64,000 nucleotides of DNA, from the NCBI GenBank assembly GCA_024372495.1, contig CP099977.1, positions 4,278,001 to 4,342,000 on the forward strand, in the 5' to 3' direction. Position 1 is the first letter of the stretch; every line of letters starts with the position of its first letter. The notes beneath the pieces are model-generated. The model searched no databases. It saw only the letters and a program-made list of their open reading frames with translations, and was not told the origin of the DNA. Positions 1 through 11,798 of the stretch are shown here, in pieces. The position numbers and the translations under genes are program-made. The stretch is from Pseudarthrobacter sp. Fe7. GTDB lineage: Bacteria > Actinomycetota > Actinomycetes > Actinomycetales > Micrococcaceae.

Positions 1-830
1 GTGGAACCGCCGTCCTTGTACGTTGCCTTGGCCCCGTAGTTGATGACGAAGGCCCCCACACTGGGTTTCCCATCCTCGTAGGCGAAGAAAAAGTTGCCCT
101 GGCCACGGTTGCAGAACTCGTCCCAGAAGCGCTCGTAGTAGTCGTAGCTGCGAAGGGGCATTGAACCCTTTGCACTGACGGTGTTGGCCATGAGGTCGTA
201 CAGGGCCCGGTACGTTTCCGGTCCCTGTTCCTGGCGGACCACCTGGCAACCCTCGCGCTCGGCGCGCCGGATGGCGTTCCTGGCCCGGGAAGAGATGGCC
301 TTGAACACTTCCCCTTCCGTGCCGGAAATATCCAGCACGGCGGTGGAATCGTTGGACTGGATATTGGGCGCCTTGGCCACGTTTGCCGCCTGCAGGGCCT
401 TCTGCGCATCCCCGGAGTCGATGATGTCCGGTTCAACCTTGATGGTGAAGACGTTCAGCTTCCTGCTGCGGACAAAGGCCCCGCACGCTTCGAGGGCGGG
501 CGCCAGGTCCGCGGCATCGGCCAGGTCCGGTCCCTTGATGAGGTACCAAAGCCGCCCCAGGACGGGAAAGCTCCTCTCAAGCACCAGGTTGTAGCTGGCG
601 TCCCCGCCCCGCTCCAGCACCAGGAACCGGACTTTCCAACCGCTGCCGTTCTTGACCGATGCGTAGGCGGCCGATTGCAGCATGTTGCCGCCGTTCGGGT
701 TGGCCGTGACGTGCTTGTCCCAGTTTTCAATTTCCTCGGCTGTGGCAAAACGTGCGGTGAATTCTCGCAAGGGGGCCGTGTCCAATCGGGTTTGTGCGCG
801 GTTTCGGTACTTCTGGATGCGTGCGGACAT
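1..830 (-). CDS. FemAB/FemX-type peptidoglycan bridge aminoacyltransferase, C-terminus outside window
   Basis: This frame is open from the left edge to an ATG at 830 and covers about 276 residues. The translation has the FemAB pattern: N-terminal NWDKHV, then LQSAAYASVKNGSGW, an RARNAIRRAEREG stretch, and FWDEFCNRGQGNFFFAYEDG followed by GAFVINYGAKATYKDGGS, typical of the second GNAT-like domain of Fem ligases. These cytoplasmic enzymes transfer amino acids from aminoacyl-tRNA to lipid II to build the interpeptide bridge, which in Arthrobacter relatives is Ala/Ser/Thr-rich. A TGA lies three codons upstream, so 830 is the first available start, and TTGAGG precedes it. The gene is cut by the window edge. 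Family assignment is firm; the amino acid added cannot be told. Confidence 0.8.
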   Translation of the reverse strand, partial: MSARIQKYRNRAQTRLDTAPLREFTARFATAEEIENWDKHVTANPNGGNMLQSAAYASVKNGSGWKVRFLVLERGGDASYNLVLERSFPVLGRLWYLIKGPDLADAADLAPALEACGAFVRSRKLNVFTIKVEPDIIDSGDAQKALQAANVAKAPNIQSNDSTAVLDISGTEGEVFKAISSRARNAIRRAEREGCQVVRQEQGPETYRALYDLMANTVSAKGSMPLRSYDYYERFWDEFCNRGQGNFFFAYEDGKPSVGAFVINYGAKATYKDGGS

Positions 831-950
831 GCAGCCTCAAGTCTAAAGCCTCAGGCGCTCCCGGCTTTTCTCCAGCGCGCCCGGAACGGGATCGCCCGGT
901 CACGGAGCGCCGCCTTGACGGAGCGCGGCACGTTCAACAAGGGTTGGGCT

Positions 951-1496
951 ATGAGTCCGGATGGGGAACAGGGCACCGCTCCGGTGCGCAGGGGTAACCA
1001 GCCGTACAGCGCAGGGGTCCAGGCAGCCGCGCTTGCCGGATTCCTGTTGGTGTCCCTGCTGGTCGCGGCGCTGGGAGGGCTGGCATCGGCAGCCAATGTC
1101 ACGGGCTGGTACGCTGCCGCTGACAAGGCCCCTTGGTCCCCGCCCAACGGCGTGTTCGGTCCGGTCTGGACGGTCCTTTATGCAGCGATGTCCCTCGCAG
1201 CGTGGCTTGTATGGCGCAAGCGGACTGACGGGACACGGCAGGCCATGGTGGTCTACGCCATCCAACTCGCCCTCAACCTCGCCTGGACCCCGGTGTTCTT
1301 CGCCCTCTACCCCGCCTTTGGCACGGCAGCCCTGTGGCTGGGCCTGGTTGTAATCGTTGCCCTTGTTGCTGCCGTCACGGTCACGGTGCTGCATTTCGGC
1401 CCCATCAGCCGGATGGCAGGAATGCTCCTGCTGCCGTACATCTCATGGCTGGTGTTCGCTGCCAGCCTAAACTGGTGGGCGGCAGCGCACAACTAG
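951..1496 (+). CDS. TspO/MBR family tryptophan-rich sensory protein
   Basis: The product has 181 residues and about five hydrophobic segments, matching the five-helix TspO fold. Family signatures are visible: GWYAAADKAPWSPPNGVFGPVW near residues 55-75, the NLAWTPVFFALYPA segment, and the C-terminal SWLVFAASLNWW. TspO proteins bind porphyrins and related ligands and act in tetrapyrrole and stress signalling in the membrane. The ATG at 951 is preferred because the longer upstream extension reads as antisense of the FemAB gene. It has an N-terminal tail of about 20 residues before the first helix, slightly longer than usual. It is divergent from the FemAB gene and convergent with sdaA. Confidence 0.88.
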   Translation: MSPDGEQGTAPVRRGNQPYSAGVQAAALAGFLLVSLLVAALGGLASAANVTGWYAAADKAPWSPPNGVFGPVWTVLYAAMSLAAWLVWRKRTDGTRQAMVVYAIQLALNLAWTPVFFALYPAFGTAALWLGLVVIVALVAAVTVTVLHFGPISRMAGMLLLPYISWLVFAASLNWWAAAHN

Positions 1497-1545
1497 GCGC
1501 ACGGGGTCCGTCAGGCCGCCACGCCGCCGGGGCGTCCGCAGCCAG

Positions 1546-2987
1546 TCAGCATTCGACGACGTTGACGGCGAGGCCGCCCATGGCGGTTTCTTTGTATTTG
1601 TCGGACATGTCTTTGCCGGTTTCGCGCATGGTGATGATGACTTCGTCGAGGGAGACGCGGTGGGTGCCGTCGCCCCAGAGCGCCATTTTCGCGGCGTTGA
1701 TCGCTTTCGCGGCCGCGATCGCGTTCCGTTCGATGCAGGGGACCTGGACCAGCCCGCCGATCGGGTCACACGTCAGGCCCAGGTTGTGTTCCATCGCGAT
1801 CTCGGCCGCGTTCTCCACCTGCGCCGGGGTGCCGCCCATGACCTCGGCCAGGCCCGCGGCGGCCATCGAGGACGCGGACCCCACCTCGCCCTGGCAGCCG
1901 ACCTCGGCCCCGGAGATCGAGGCCTGTTCCTTGTAGAGCACCCCGACGGCGCCGGCGGCAAGCAGGAAGCGCACCACCACGTCGTCGCGGTCCTCCTCGG
2001 TAGCCTGGTCCATGCCCGGGGCGAAGTGCAGGGCGTAGAACAACACCGCGGGGATGATCCCGGCCGCCCCGTTCGTCGGGGCGGTGACCACCCGGCCGCC
2101 GGAGGCGTTCTCCTCGTTCACCGCCAACGCCACCAAGTTAACCCACTCCTGCCAGTACCGCGGGTCGTAGTGGTCCTGCCCGTCCTGCCCGTCCTGGCCG
2201 GTGTCTCCGGGCCGGGCGGTTTCCTTTTTCAGCCGTTCGTACCAGTCCGGGGCGCGGCGGCGGACCTTCAACCCGCCCGGCAGTACCCCTTCACGCTTCA
2301 GCGAGGTCTGCACGCAGTTCTCCATCACGGACCAGATATGCAGCAGCCCGGAACGGATCTCCTCCTCGGTGCGGGTGGCTTTCTCGTTCACGGCCATGAC
2401 ATCGGCGATACCCAGCCCCGTCAAAGCACAGTGCTCCAGCAGGCTCCGCGGCGGTCCGGAACGGCAGCGGCAGTTCCTCCTTGGACGCGTCCAGTTCCTG
2501 CTGCGCCGCGTCCTCCTCACCCTCCCTGACGATGAACCCGCCACCGACCGAGAAAAACGTCGCCGCATGCAGGGCACGGCCGTCCGCGTCCGTGACGGTG
2601 AAGGTCATCCCGTTCGTATGCCGCGGCAACACCGTCAACGGCCGCAACACCATATCGCCCACCCCGTAAGGCAGGGACACCGCCCCGGCCAGGTGCAGCA
2701 TCCCGGTCTCCGCGATCGAGGCCAACCGCTCCTCCACCTGCTCCGGCAGGATCAACTCCGGATGAAACCCCTCCAACCCCAACAACACCGCCGTCATCGT
2801 CCCGTGCCCATGCCCCGTCGCGGCCAGGGACCCGAACAGATCCACCCGCAACCCCGCCACCTCCCCCAGGACCCCCAGGCCCCTGAGTTCCTCCGCGAAC
2901 ACAGCAGCCGCCCGCATCGGCCCCACAGTATGCGAGGCTCGACGGGCCAATACCGATCGAGAACAGATCGAACACTCCAACAGCCAT
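1546..2987 (-). CDS. sdaA: L-serine dehydratase (single-chain, Fe-S); two apparent frameshifts
   Basis: This enzyme deaminates L-serine to pyruvate and ammonia with a [4Fe-4S] cluster. The start MAVGVFDLFSIGIGPSS, the SHTVGPMRAA motif and the alpha-domain segments GAAGIIPAVLFYAL, EVGCQGEVGSASSMAAAGL and GLTCDPIGGLVQVPCIERN are canonical. The protein ends in NVVEC; a C-terminal cysteine is known in this family to insert into the active site as a tail ligand. The frame breaks twice. Near 2937 the serine pair plus HTVG motif needs GAGCTC but the window reads GAGCCTC. Near 2443 a Glu-Leu-Leu needs GAGCTGCTG but reads GAGCCTGCTG. Both are the recurrent AGCT lesion, so I call one intact gene of about 480 codons. 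AGGA precedes the ATG at 2987. It lies downstream of gcvT on the same strand. Confidence 0.9.
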
Positions 2988-3435
2988 GACAATTCCTAAC
3001 TAAAACTCTGATTCGCTTCGTGTGGCCGGGTTGGGTGGGCGGCCGAGGAATTCCTCCGCGTGCCCGGGGCCCACGCCGCCCGGGTTCCCTGGCAGAGCTT
3101 GCGAGGTTAGGGGGACGGTGGGGAGCACGCTGCCGGAATCCCCCAGCCACCCAAGGTTCCGTCACCCAAGCGAACAACAGGATGGGCAACAACACGCGCG
3201 ACGCCAGTTGGGCGGGACAGAAAAACACACGCACGTAGTCCGGTCCCGTCCGCAGCCTGCGCGACGAGACTCTGTCCGCCCGCCCTGGTGACCGTCCTAT
3301 GCCCCATCGGGTGCGGCCTCCGGCAGCATGCGTCTAAGGGAGCGTCACGTCCGCTTAGCGGGCGTCTACGCGACCGAGCATGCAGAGGAGGCCGCACTCG
3401 AAGGGCTAAGGTGAGCACGGAGGAGCACCAACGGA
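2988..3435 (-). other. 448-bp intergenic region between gcvT and sdaA; no gcvH found
   Basis: The gap is about the size of a glycine cleavage H-protein gene plus spacers. Translating the minus strand in two of its frames and searching for the codons of the lipoyl-lysine motif (ESTKSVSD) shows no H-protein. The region contains the long inverted repeat listed at 3311-3397. A short A/T-rich patch at 3217-3230 reads TTTTTCTG on the minus strand. No riboswitch consensus could be recognised here, in contrast to the region upstream of gcvP. It probably holds the sdaA promoter and leader. Confidence 0.5.
3311..3397. repeat. Long imperfect inverted repeat upstream of sdaA
   Basis: The left arm begins GTGCGGCCTCC and ends GCATGC at 3331. 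The right arm begins GCATGC at 3378 and ends GGAGGCCGCAC. The arms are about 20 bases with a short internal mismatch, and the loop is 46 bases. The loop itself carries a shorter near-palindrome around GTCCGC and GCGGGC. Possible roles are a terminator for gcvT, an RNA leader structure for sdaA, or a small palindromic repeat element. Confidence 0.6.
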
Positions 3436-4584
3436 CTACTTTTGGCGCTTGTAGAACGGGAGGGCGACGACTTCGAACGGCTCTGCCTTGCCGCGGAGAT
3501 CGATGTCCAGGGCCGTGCCGGGAGCCGAGTGTTCGACGTCGACATAGGCCATGGCGATGGGGTAGCCGAGGGTGGGCGACGGCTGGCCGGAGGTGACTTC
3601 GCCGGCCGTGGCCCCGTCCTTGAGCACGGGGTAGTGCGCGCGGCCTGCGCGGCGGCCCTTGCCTTTGAGGCCCACGAGGCGTCGGCCGGAGGTGTTGCCG
3701 GCGCCGGCTTCCTTCATGGTGGCCAGGGCAGCCTTGCCAACGAAGTCGCCTTCCTTGGAGAGTGCGACGACGGGGCCGAGGCCTGCAGCGAACGGGTTGC
3801 CCTGCAACGACAGTTCGTTGCCGTACAGGGGCATTCCCGCTTCGAGGCGCAGGGAGTCGCGGGAGGCGAGGCCGGCGGGGGTCAGTTCCCCGTCGTCTGC
3901 GATGGCGACCAGTGCTTGCCACAGTGCCGGGGCGTCCGCGTTGTCCACGAAGATCTCGAACCCGTCCTCACCGGTGTACCCGGTGCGCGCGAGCAGGAGT
4001 TCCGTGCCGGCGCCGCCCACCAGGAACGGAACCTCGACGGCGGCGTAGTACTTCAGCTCCGTCACCAGGGCGTGCTGGGCGGCCGGGACCAGGCGCAACA
4101 GGAGTTCCTGGGCTTTGGGGCCCTGGACGGCGATCAGTGATGTCCGGGCCGAGGCGTTATCCACCAGCACATCAAACCCTGCGGCCCGTTCCTGCAGGGC
4201 TGCCGCCACCACGGCGGCGTTGCCGGCATTGGGCACCACCAGGAAGACGTCCGTGCCGTTTTCAGCGGCGGGACGGCGGTAGGTGATGAGGTCGTCGATG
4301 ATGCCGCCGTCCTCATTACAGATCAGCGAGTACTTGGCCTTGCCCACGGCCATGGTGGAGATCTTGCCCACCAGGGCGTAGTCCAGGAAGGCGGCGGCCT
4401 GCGGGCCTGCGACCCAGACCTCCCCCATGTGGGAGAGATCGAACAGGCCTGCGGCGTTGCGGACCGCGTGGTGCTCGGCCAGTTCGGAGCTGTACTTAAG
4501 TGGCATCTGCCAGCCGCCGAAGTCGGTGAAGGACGCGCCCAGTTTCTTGTGCTCTCCGTAGAGAGCCGTGTAGTTCTCGGTCAT
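3436..4584 (-). CDS. gcvT: Glycine cleavage system T protein (aminomethyltransferase)
   Basis: This 382-residue protein transfers the methylene group from the H-protein-bound aminomethyl intermediate to tetrahydrofolate, releasing ammonia. The start MTENYTALYGEHKKLGASF and the motifs FGGWQMPLKYSS, GLFDLSHMGEVWV, RTGYTGEDGFEIFVD and LRLEAGMPLYGNEL are typical and lie in the expected order. The length is normal and the frame is unbroken. The ATG at 4584 lies 11 bases after the gcvP stop, indicating one transcript with gcvP under the glycine riboswitch. A longer open frame continues upstream of 4584, but it is antisense-like overlap with gcvP. Confidence 0.95.
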   Translation of the reverse strand: MTENYTALYGEHKKLGASFTDFGGWQMPLKYSSELAEHHAVRNAAGLFDLSHMGEVWVAGPQAAAFLDYALVGKISTMAVGKAKYSLICNEDGGIIDDLITYRRPAAENGTDVFLVVPNAGNAAVVAAALQERAAGFDVLVDNASARTSLIAVQGPKAQELLLRLVPAAQHALVTELKYYAAVEVPFLVGGAGTELLLARTGYTGEDGFEIFVDNADAPALWQALVAIADDGELTPAGLASRDSLRLEAGMPLYGNELSLQGNPFAAGLGPVVALSKEGDFVGKAALATMKEAGAGNTSGRRLVGLKGKGRRAGRAHYPVLKDGATAGEVTSGQPSPTLGYPIAMAYVDVEHSAPGTALDIDLRGKAEPFEVVALPFYKRQK

Positions 4585-4595
4585 TGCTGCGGCCC

Positions 4596-7443
<2,848 letters not shown>

Positions 7444-7494
7444 GAAGGAACTCCAATTATTCAGGCGGCGCAGGGTACGCCACAGCTATTCGGA

Positions 7495-7730
7495 TCCCTC
7501 CCCGCTCTGTATTGGACCTGAGAGTTTCCGCGTGGCCTGCCTGGGCAGGGTCCGCTTGCACCGTCGGTGAGCAGAACAGTCTTTCGCTTCCCCGAAGGGA
7601 GGCAGGAAAACTGTCTGCTGCTTTCCAGAGGTGCCTCGCCGCGGCGGTACAGGGGCCTGCGAGATTCCTGGGGAGGATTTGCTCCTACGGCGCCTGCCTG
7701 TACTTCCGGCAGAACTCTCCCGCCGCAGAT
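7495..7730 (-). promoter_or_regulatory. Tandem glycine riboswitch upstream of gcvP
   Basis: Read on the minus strand, the leader holds two aptamer-like units. The first has GGCGGGAGAG near 7724, the conserved core GCCGTAGGAGCAA near 7685, and closes with TCTCGCAGG near 7660. The second has the core CACCGACGGTGCAAGC near 7560 and closes with GGAAACTCTCAGGTCC near 7525. These cores match the glycine aptamer consensus, and a tandem arrangement in front of gcv genes is the classic setting. Glycine binding would be expected to switch gcvPT on. A covariance-model search would fix the exact ends. Confidence 0.85.
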
Positions 7731-7824
7731 CAAAGGCTATTCATTTGTAGGATCATGACGGCCGGTGACAGCCCTCACAACTCTCCATTGTCCTACGCCA
7801 CAAGCCCTCCCGGCAAATGGAAAA

Positions 7825-8370
7825 CTACCTGCGGAGCCGCTCCAAAGCAGCCAGGAGTTCCTCCACATCGCCGGCCGCTCCACCTTCCCGCGCAGGGCCC
7901 ACAGAAAGCATGGCATTGAAGTACAACCCGTCACCCATGTAGAGGACGGCCTTGGCCAGGCCGGCCCCCACATCCGCCGCGATCTCGTCCAGCCACCGCT
8001 GCTGGATGGACGCGAACCGGCGGCGCGTCTCCTCGTGGGCCACCTCAGCCAGCCTGGTGGCAGCCACGATGGCCCGGTCCAGCGGAGTATCCGCCCAGAC
8101 GGAAGAGCGGATGAAGTATGCCGCTGCACCTTCATCCGCCGAGGCCATCGCATCGGCATCCGCCCGGGCCAGGCCCTCCAGGCGGTCCAGCAGCACGGCA
8201 ATGAGTGCTTCCTTGTTGGGGAAGTGGTAGAGCAGGCCGCCCTTGGACACCCCGGCCTTGCGGGCAACGGCATCAAGGGTTGCAGCCCGCTCCCCCACTT
8301 CGATCAGCAGGGACTCGAAGGCGTCAAGGACCGCGTCACGGGCTACAGGCTTTCGGGGCATGCCTTCCAT
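7825..8370 (-). CDS. TetR/AcrR family repressor, probably of the divergent efflux gene
   Basis: The N-terminus carries a TetR helix-turn-helix: TLDAVARKAGVSKGGLLYHF followed by PNKEALIAVLLDRLEGL. The rest is a helical ligand-binding domain with no recognisable ligand signature. The total is about 181 residues, normal for the family. Several starts are possible. The ATG at 8370 has GGAGG five bases upstream and is preferred; a GTG at 8382 and an ATG at 8361 are alternatives. The gene is divergent from the DHA2 transporter at 8444, and a perfect palindrome lies between them, so autoregulation and control of the pump are likely. Confidence 0.85.
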   Translation of the reverse strand: MEGMPRKPVARDAVLDAFESLLIEVGERAATLDAVARKAGVSKGGLLYHFPNKEALIAVLLDRLEGLARADADAMASADEGAAAYFIRSSVWADTPLDRAIVAATRLAEVAHEETRRRFASIQQRWLDEIAADVGAGLAKAVLYMGDGLYFNAMLSVGPAREGGAAGDVEELLAALERLRR

Positions 8371-8412
8371 CATGCCCTCCACCGGGTGGGAAACCGGAAT
8401 ACGCCCGTTTCA

Positions 8413-8438
8413 AACTGTACCGTCCGGACGGTACAGTT
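8413..8438. promoter_or_regulatory. 26-bp perfect palindrome, likely TetR operator
   Basis: Half-site AACTGTACCGTCC is followed immediately by its exact reverse complement. It sits in the 73-bp gap between the TetR gene and the transporter, ending only five bases before the transporter ATG. The right half includes TACAGT, a plausible -10 element, which suggests a leaderless transporter mRNA repressed by direct occlusion. Confidence 0.85.
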
Positions 8439-8443
8439 ATCGT

Positions 8444-10000
8444 ATGACGGTATCCATCAACTCCGCACCGGCCGCTACGGCCAGCCCCGCCGCGGGCCGC
8501 CCATGGCGCGATTGGCTTGCGCTGGGGCTCCTGATGTTCCCGGTGCTGCTGGTGGCGGTGGACAACACCGCCCTGACCTTCGCCCTGCCCGCCATCGCCC
8601 GCGCGCTGGAACCCACCGGGGTGCAGCTGCTGTGGATCGTGGACGCCTACCCCCTGGTCCTGGCCGGCCTGCTGGTGTCGATGGGCAGCCTGGGCGACCG
8701 GATTGGCCGGCGCCGGCTGCTGGTGGTTGGCAGCATGGGCTTCGCCGGCTTGTCCGTCGCCACGGCTTTTGCGCCCGCGCCGGAGTGGCTGATCGCCAGC
8801 CGCGCAGCCCTGGGGTTCTTCGGCGCCATGCTGATGCCATCCACACTGTCGCTGATCCGCAACATCTTTCCGGAGCCCAACCGCCGCAGGTTGGCCGTGG
8901 CCATCTGGGCCGCGGGCTTCTCAGGCGGCGCAGCCCTGGGGCCGATTTTCGGGGGCTGGCTGGTGGAGCACTTTTGGTGGGGGGCCGTGTTCCTGGTCGC
9001 CGTGCCGCTCATGCTCCCCCTGCTCGTGCTCGCACCGGCCCTCATCCCGGAATCCAAGGACCCGGCGCCGGGCAAGGTGGACATTCCGAGCATCCTGCTT
9101 TCCATGCTGGTCATGGTGCCCGTGGTCTACGGCATCAAGGCAGTGGCCACCGAAGGTCCGGGCGCGGCGGGGCTGGGCAGCATCCTCTTTGGGCTGTTGA
9201 TGGGGGTGGTGTTCGTCCGCCGGCAGCACCGTCTCAAGCATCCACTTCTGGACATGTCACTGTTCCGGAACAGGGTGTTCAGCACGGCCATCAGCGCCAA
9301 TGTCCTTGCCCTGTTTTCCTTCAACGGGTTCATCCTGTTCCTCGCCCAGCATCTCCAGGCTCCTGGAGGGAATGACCCCGTCCGCGGCGGGCGTCGCCAT
9401 GATCCCTGCACTGGCGGCCACGGTGGTGGCCGGCCTGGTGGTGGTGCCGCTGGTCCGCAAGGTCCGCCCCGGGTATGTGGTGGCTGCGGGGCTGACCTTC
9501 AGCGCCACCGGCTACAGCATGGTGGCCTTCGGAAACCACGACGGCGGACCCTCGCTGCTGCTGGCGGCGCTCCTGGTCCTGGCGTTGGGGGTGGGCACGG
9601 CTGAAACCATCTCGAACGACCTCATCCTCGGCTCGGCGCCCCCGAAAAATCGGGCGCCGCAGCGGCGATCTCCGAGACAGGCTACGAGGTTGGCTCGCTG
9701 CTGGGGACGGCGGTGCTGGGTTCGATCCTGACGGCGTCGTACCAGCAGAACCTTCGGCTACCCGCGGGGCTGGACGGCATGCTGCCCGGCGCTGCCCTGC
9801 ACAACGCCGGGGAGACGCTGGCAGGCGCAGTGGAGGCGGCCAACCTCCTGCCCGGCCCCCTGTCGCAGGCCGTGATGCACGCCGCGGCTGCAGCTTTCGA
9901 TTCGGGGGTGCACGTCACCGCGGCCATTGGGCTGGTCCTGATGGCGACGGCAGCAATGCTCGCCGGCGTCGTGCTTCGCAAAGTGCCGAAAGCGGCCTAA
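8444..10000 (+). CDS. DHA2-family MFS drug efflux transporter; two apparent frameshifts
   Basis: The protein has about 518 residues and 14 predicted membrane segments, like QacA/SmvA-type drug/H+ antiporters. Motif A appears as GSLGDRIGRRRLLVVG, and the first helix carries FPVLLVAVDNTALTFALPAI, as in DHA2 pumps. The frame breaks at about 9358, where AQHLQLLEGMTPS needs CAGCTCCTG but reads CAGGCTCCTG (the recurrent lesion), and again near 9645 in a C/A homopolymer stretch before SGAAAAISETGYEVGS. Both halves belong to one protein. The ATG at 8444 directly follows the palindromic operator and has no Shine-Dalgarno sequence. The substrate is unknown, probably cationic drugs or dyes. Confidence 0.88.
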
Positions 10001-10067
10001 CCAGGCCGGGCACCCGAGCCCCGCGGGTACCCTCGGTGCGCTTACAGGCCCCAAAAGAAGTCATAAA

Positions 10068-10135
10068 CGAATGTGATTCATATTGAGTCTTGCGTCACAG
10101 GTCCCGCGCCCCCATAATAAATGAACGCCATTCAT
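10068..10135. promoter_or_regulatory. Paired operator-like repeats upstream of APC permease
   Basis: Two related units lie 52 bp apart. The first, at 10068-10081, is CGAATGTGATTCAT. The second, at 10121-10135, is ATGAACGCCATTCAT. Each is a small dyad with GAA/TTC arms, and each is followed by similar sequence (TATTGAGTC... CACAG and TATAGTGACC... CACAG). The spacing of about five helical turns suits a dimeric regulator binding both. No regulator gene is adjacent on the permease side. Confidence 0.5.
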
Positions 10136-10175
10136 ATAGTGACCTCCGTCTCACAGCCTTCAAGAAAGTGGTGCC

Positions 10176-11732
10176 ATGACAGAGACAATCCGCACCAGCA
10201 CTTCCAAATCCGGTCCGCATGCACACGCGGCCGCCGCGGACGGCTTCAGCGCCAAGGGACTCAAGGGCGGGCAGCTGGGCCTCCTGGCCGTCGTCGTCCT
10301 GGGTATTTCAACCATCGCCCCCGCCTACACCCTCACCAGCGCACTGGGACCAACCGTCAACGAAGCCGGACTCCAGCTGCCAGTCATCTTCCTGATCGGG
10401 TTCATCCCCATGATCCTGGTCTCGCTTGCCTACCGGGAGCTCAACGCCGACTCCCCGGACAGCGGCACCACCTTCACGTGGGTGACCAAGGCGTTCGGGC
10501 CGTGGGTCGGCTGGATGGGCGGCTGGGGCCTGCTGGCAGCCAACATCATCGTGCTGTCCAACCTGGCCGGCGTCGCCGTCGACTTCTTCTACCTCTTCCT
10601 GTCCCAGCTCACCGGCTCCCCCGAGCTGGCGGACCTTGCCGACAACAAAGGGTTGAACGTCATCACCTGCTTCGTCTTTGTGGCCCTGGCCGTCTGGGTC
10701 AGCTACCGAGGCCTTCACACCACCAAGGTGGTGCAGTACAGCCTGGTGGGCTTCCAGCTGCTGGTGCTGGCCCTGTTCGTGGCCATGGCCTTCGCCAACT
10801 GGTCCACGTCTGAAACGGCCATCCCGTTCAGCTGGGACTGGTTCGACGTCACCAAGATCGAGACGTTCGGGCAGGTCGCCGCCGGCATCTCGCTGTCGAT
10901 CTTCGTGTACTGGGGCTGGGATGTCTGCCTCACGGTCAACGAGGAGACCGCGAACGGCCACAAGACCGCCGGTGTGGCAGGCACGCTGACCGCCGTCATT
11001 GTACTTGCCATCTACCTCCTGGTCAGCATCGCCACCATGATGTTTGCCGGTGTTGGCGATACGGGGAACGGCCTGAACAACGCCGACAACCAAGAGAACA
11101 TCTTCACCGCACTGGCCTCCCCCATCATGGGTCCCTTCGCCATCCTGATGTCCTTGGCCGTGCTCTCCAGCTCCGCCGCATCCCTGCAGTCGACCTTCAT
11201 GTCGCCGTCCCGCAGCCTGCTGGCCATGGCCCACTACGGCGCCCTGCCGGAACCCTTCAGCCGGATCAGCAGGAAGTTCGCCACGCCCGGCTTCGCCACC
11301 ATCGCCGCCGGCGTGATGTCCGCTGGGTTCTACGCGGTAATGCATGTGGTCAGTGAGAACGTCCTGAATGACACCATCCTTGCCCTGGGCCTGATGATCT
11401 GCTTCTACTACGGCCTCACGGCCCTGGCGTGCACCTGGTACTTCCGCCACAGCCTTTTCAACAGCGTCCGCCACTTCGTGTTCCGGCTGGTGTGCCCGGT
11501 AGTGGGCGGTTTGGGCCTGTTCGTGGTGTTCGTCCAGACCGCGCTGGACAGCCTGGCCCCGGAGTTCGGAAGCGGATCCGAGGTGTTCGGCGTGGGCCTG
11601 GTGTTCATCCTGGGCGTCGGCATCCTGGCCCTGGGCGCCGTCGTCATGCTGGTTATGTCCCGCACCCACCCGGGCTTCTTCAGGGGCGACACCCTTAAGC
11701 GGGACACCCCTGCGTTGGTGGTTCCCGAGTAG
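10176..11732 (+). CDS. APC-superfamily amino acid permease
   Basis: The protein has 518 residues and about 12-13 membrane segments. The first helix carries the APC-type GISTIAPAYTLTSALGP, and GTTFTWVTKAFGPWVGWMGG matches the conserved second- and third-helix region. Helix 6 has SIFVYWGWDVCLTVNEET. The substrate cannot be inferred from sequence; an amino acid or amine is likely. The gene stands alone between the efflux pump and a terminator. The ATG at 10176 is preceded by a weak AAGAAAGTGG. The frame is intact. Confidence 0.88.
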   Translation: MTETIRTSTSKSGPHAHAAAADGFSAKGLKGGQLGLLAVVVLGISTIAPAYTLTSALGPTVNEAGLQLPVIFLIGFIPMILVSLAYRELNADSPDSGTTFTWVTKAFGPWVGWMGGWGLLAANIIVLSNLAGVAVDFFYLFLSQLTGSPELADLADNKGLNVITCFVFVALAVWVSYRGLHTTKVVQYSLVGFQLLVLALFVAMAFANWSTSETAIPFSWDWFDVTKIETFGQVAAGISLSIFVYWGWDVCLTVNEETANGHKTAGVAGTLTAVIVLAIYLLVSIATMMFAGVGDTGNGLNNADNQENIFTALASPIMGPFAILMSLAVLSSSAASLQSTFMSPSRSLLAMAHYGALPEPFSRISRKFATPGFATIAAGVMSAGFYAVMHVVSENVLNDTILALGLMICFYYGLTALACTWYFRHSLFNSVRHFVFRLVCPVVGGLGLFVVFVQTALDSLAPEFGSGSEVFGVGLVFILGVGILALGAVVMLVMSRTHPGFFRGDTLKRDTPALVVPE

Positions 11733-11743
11733 ATTCCAGACAG

Positions 11744-11776
11744 AGGTGCCGTGTCCCGCCAGGGGCACGGCACCTT
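11744..11776. terminator. Rho-independent terminator, permease / AMIN-like gene
   Basis: AGGTGCCGTG pairs with CACGGCACCT, extended by a G-rich inner stem, and is followed by CTAATTTT on the plus strand. It lies between convergent genes and may serve both. Confidence 0.75.
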
Positions 11777-11798
11777 CTAATTTTCGACGACGGACCGC

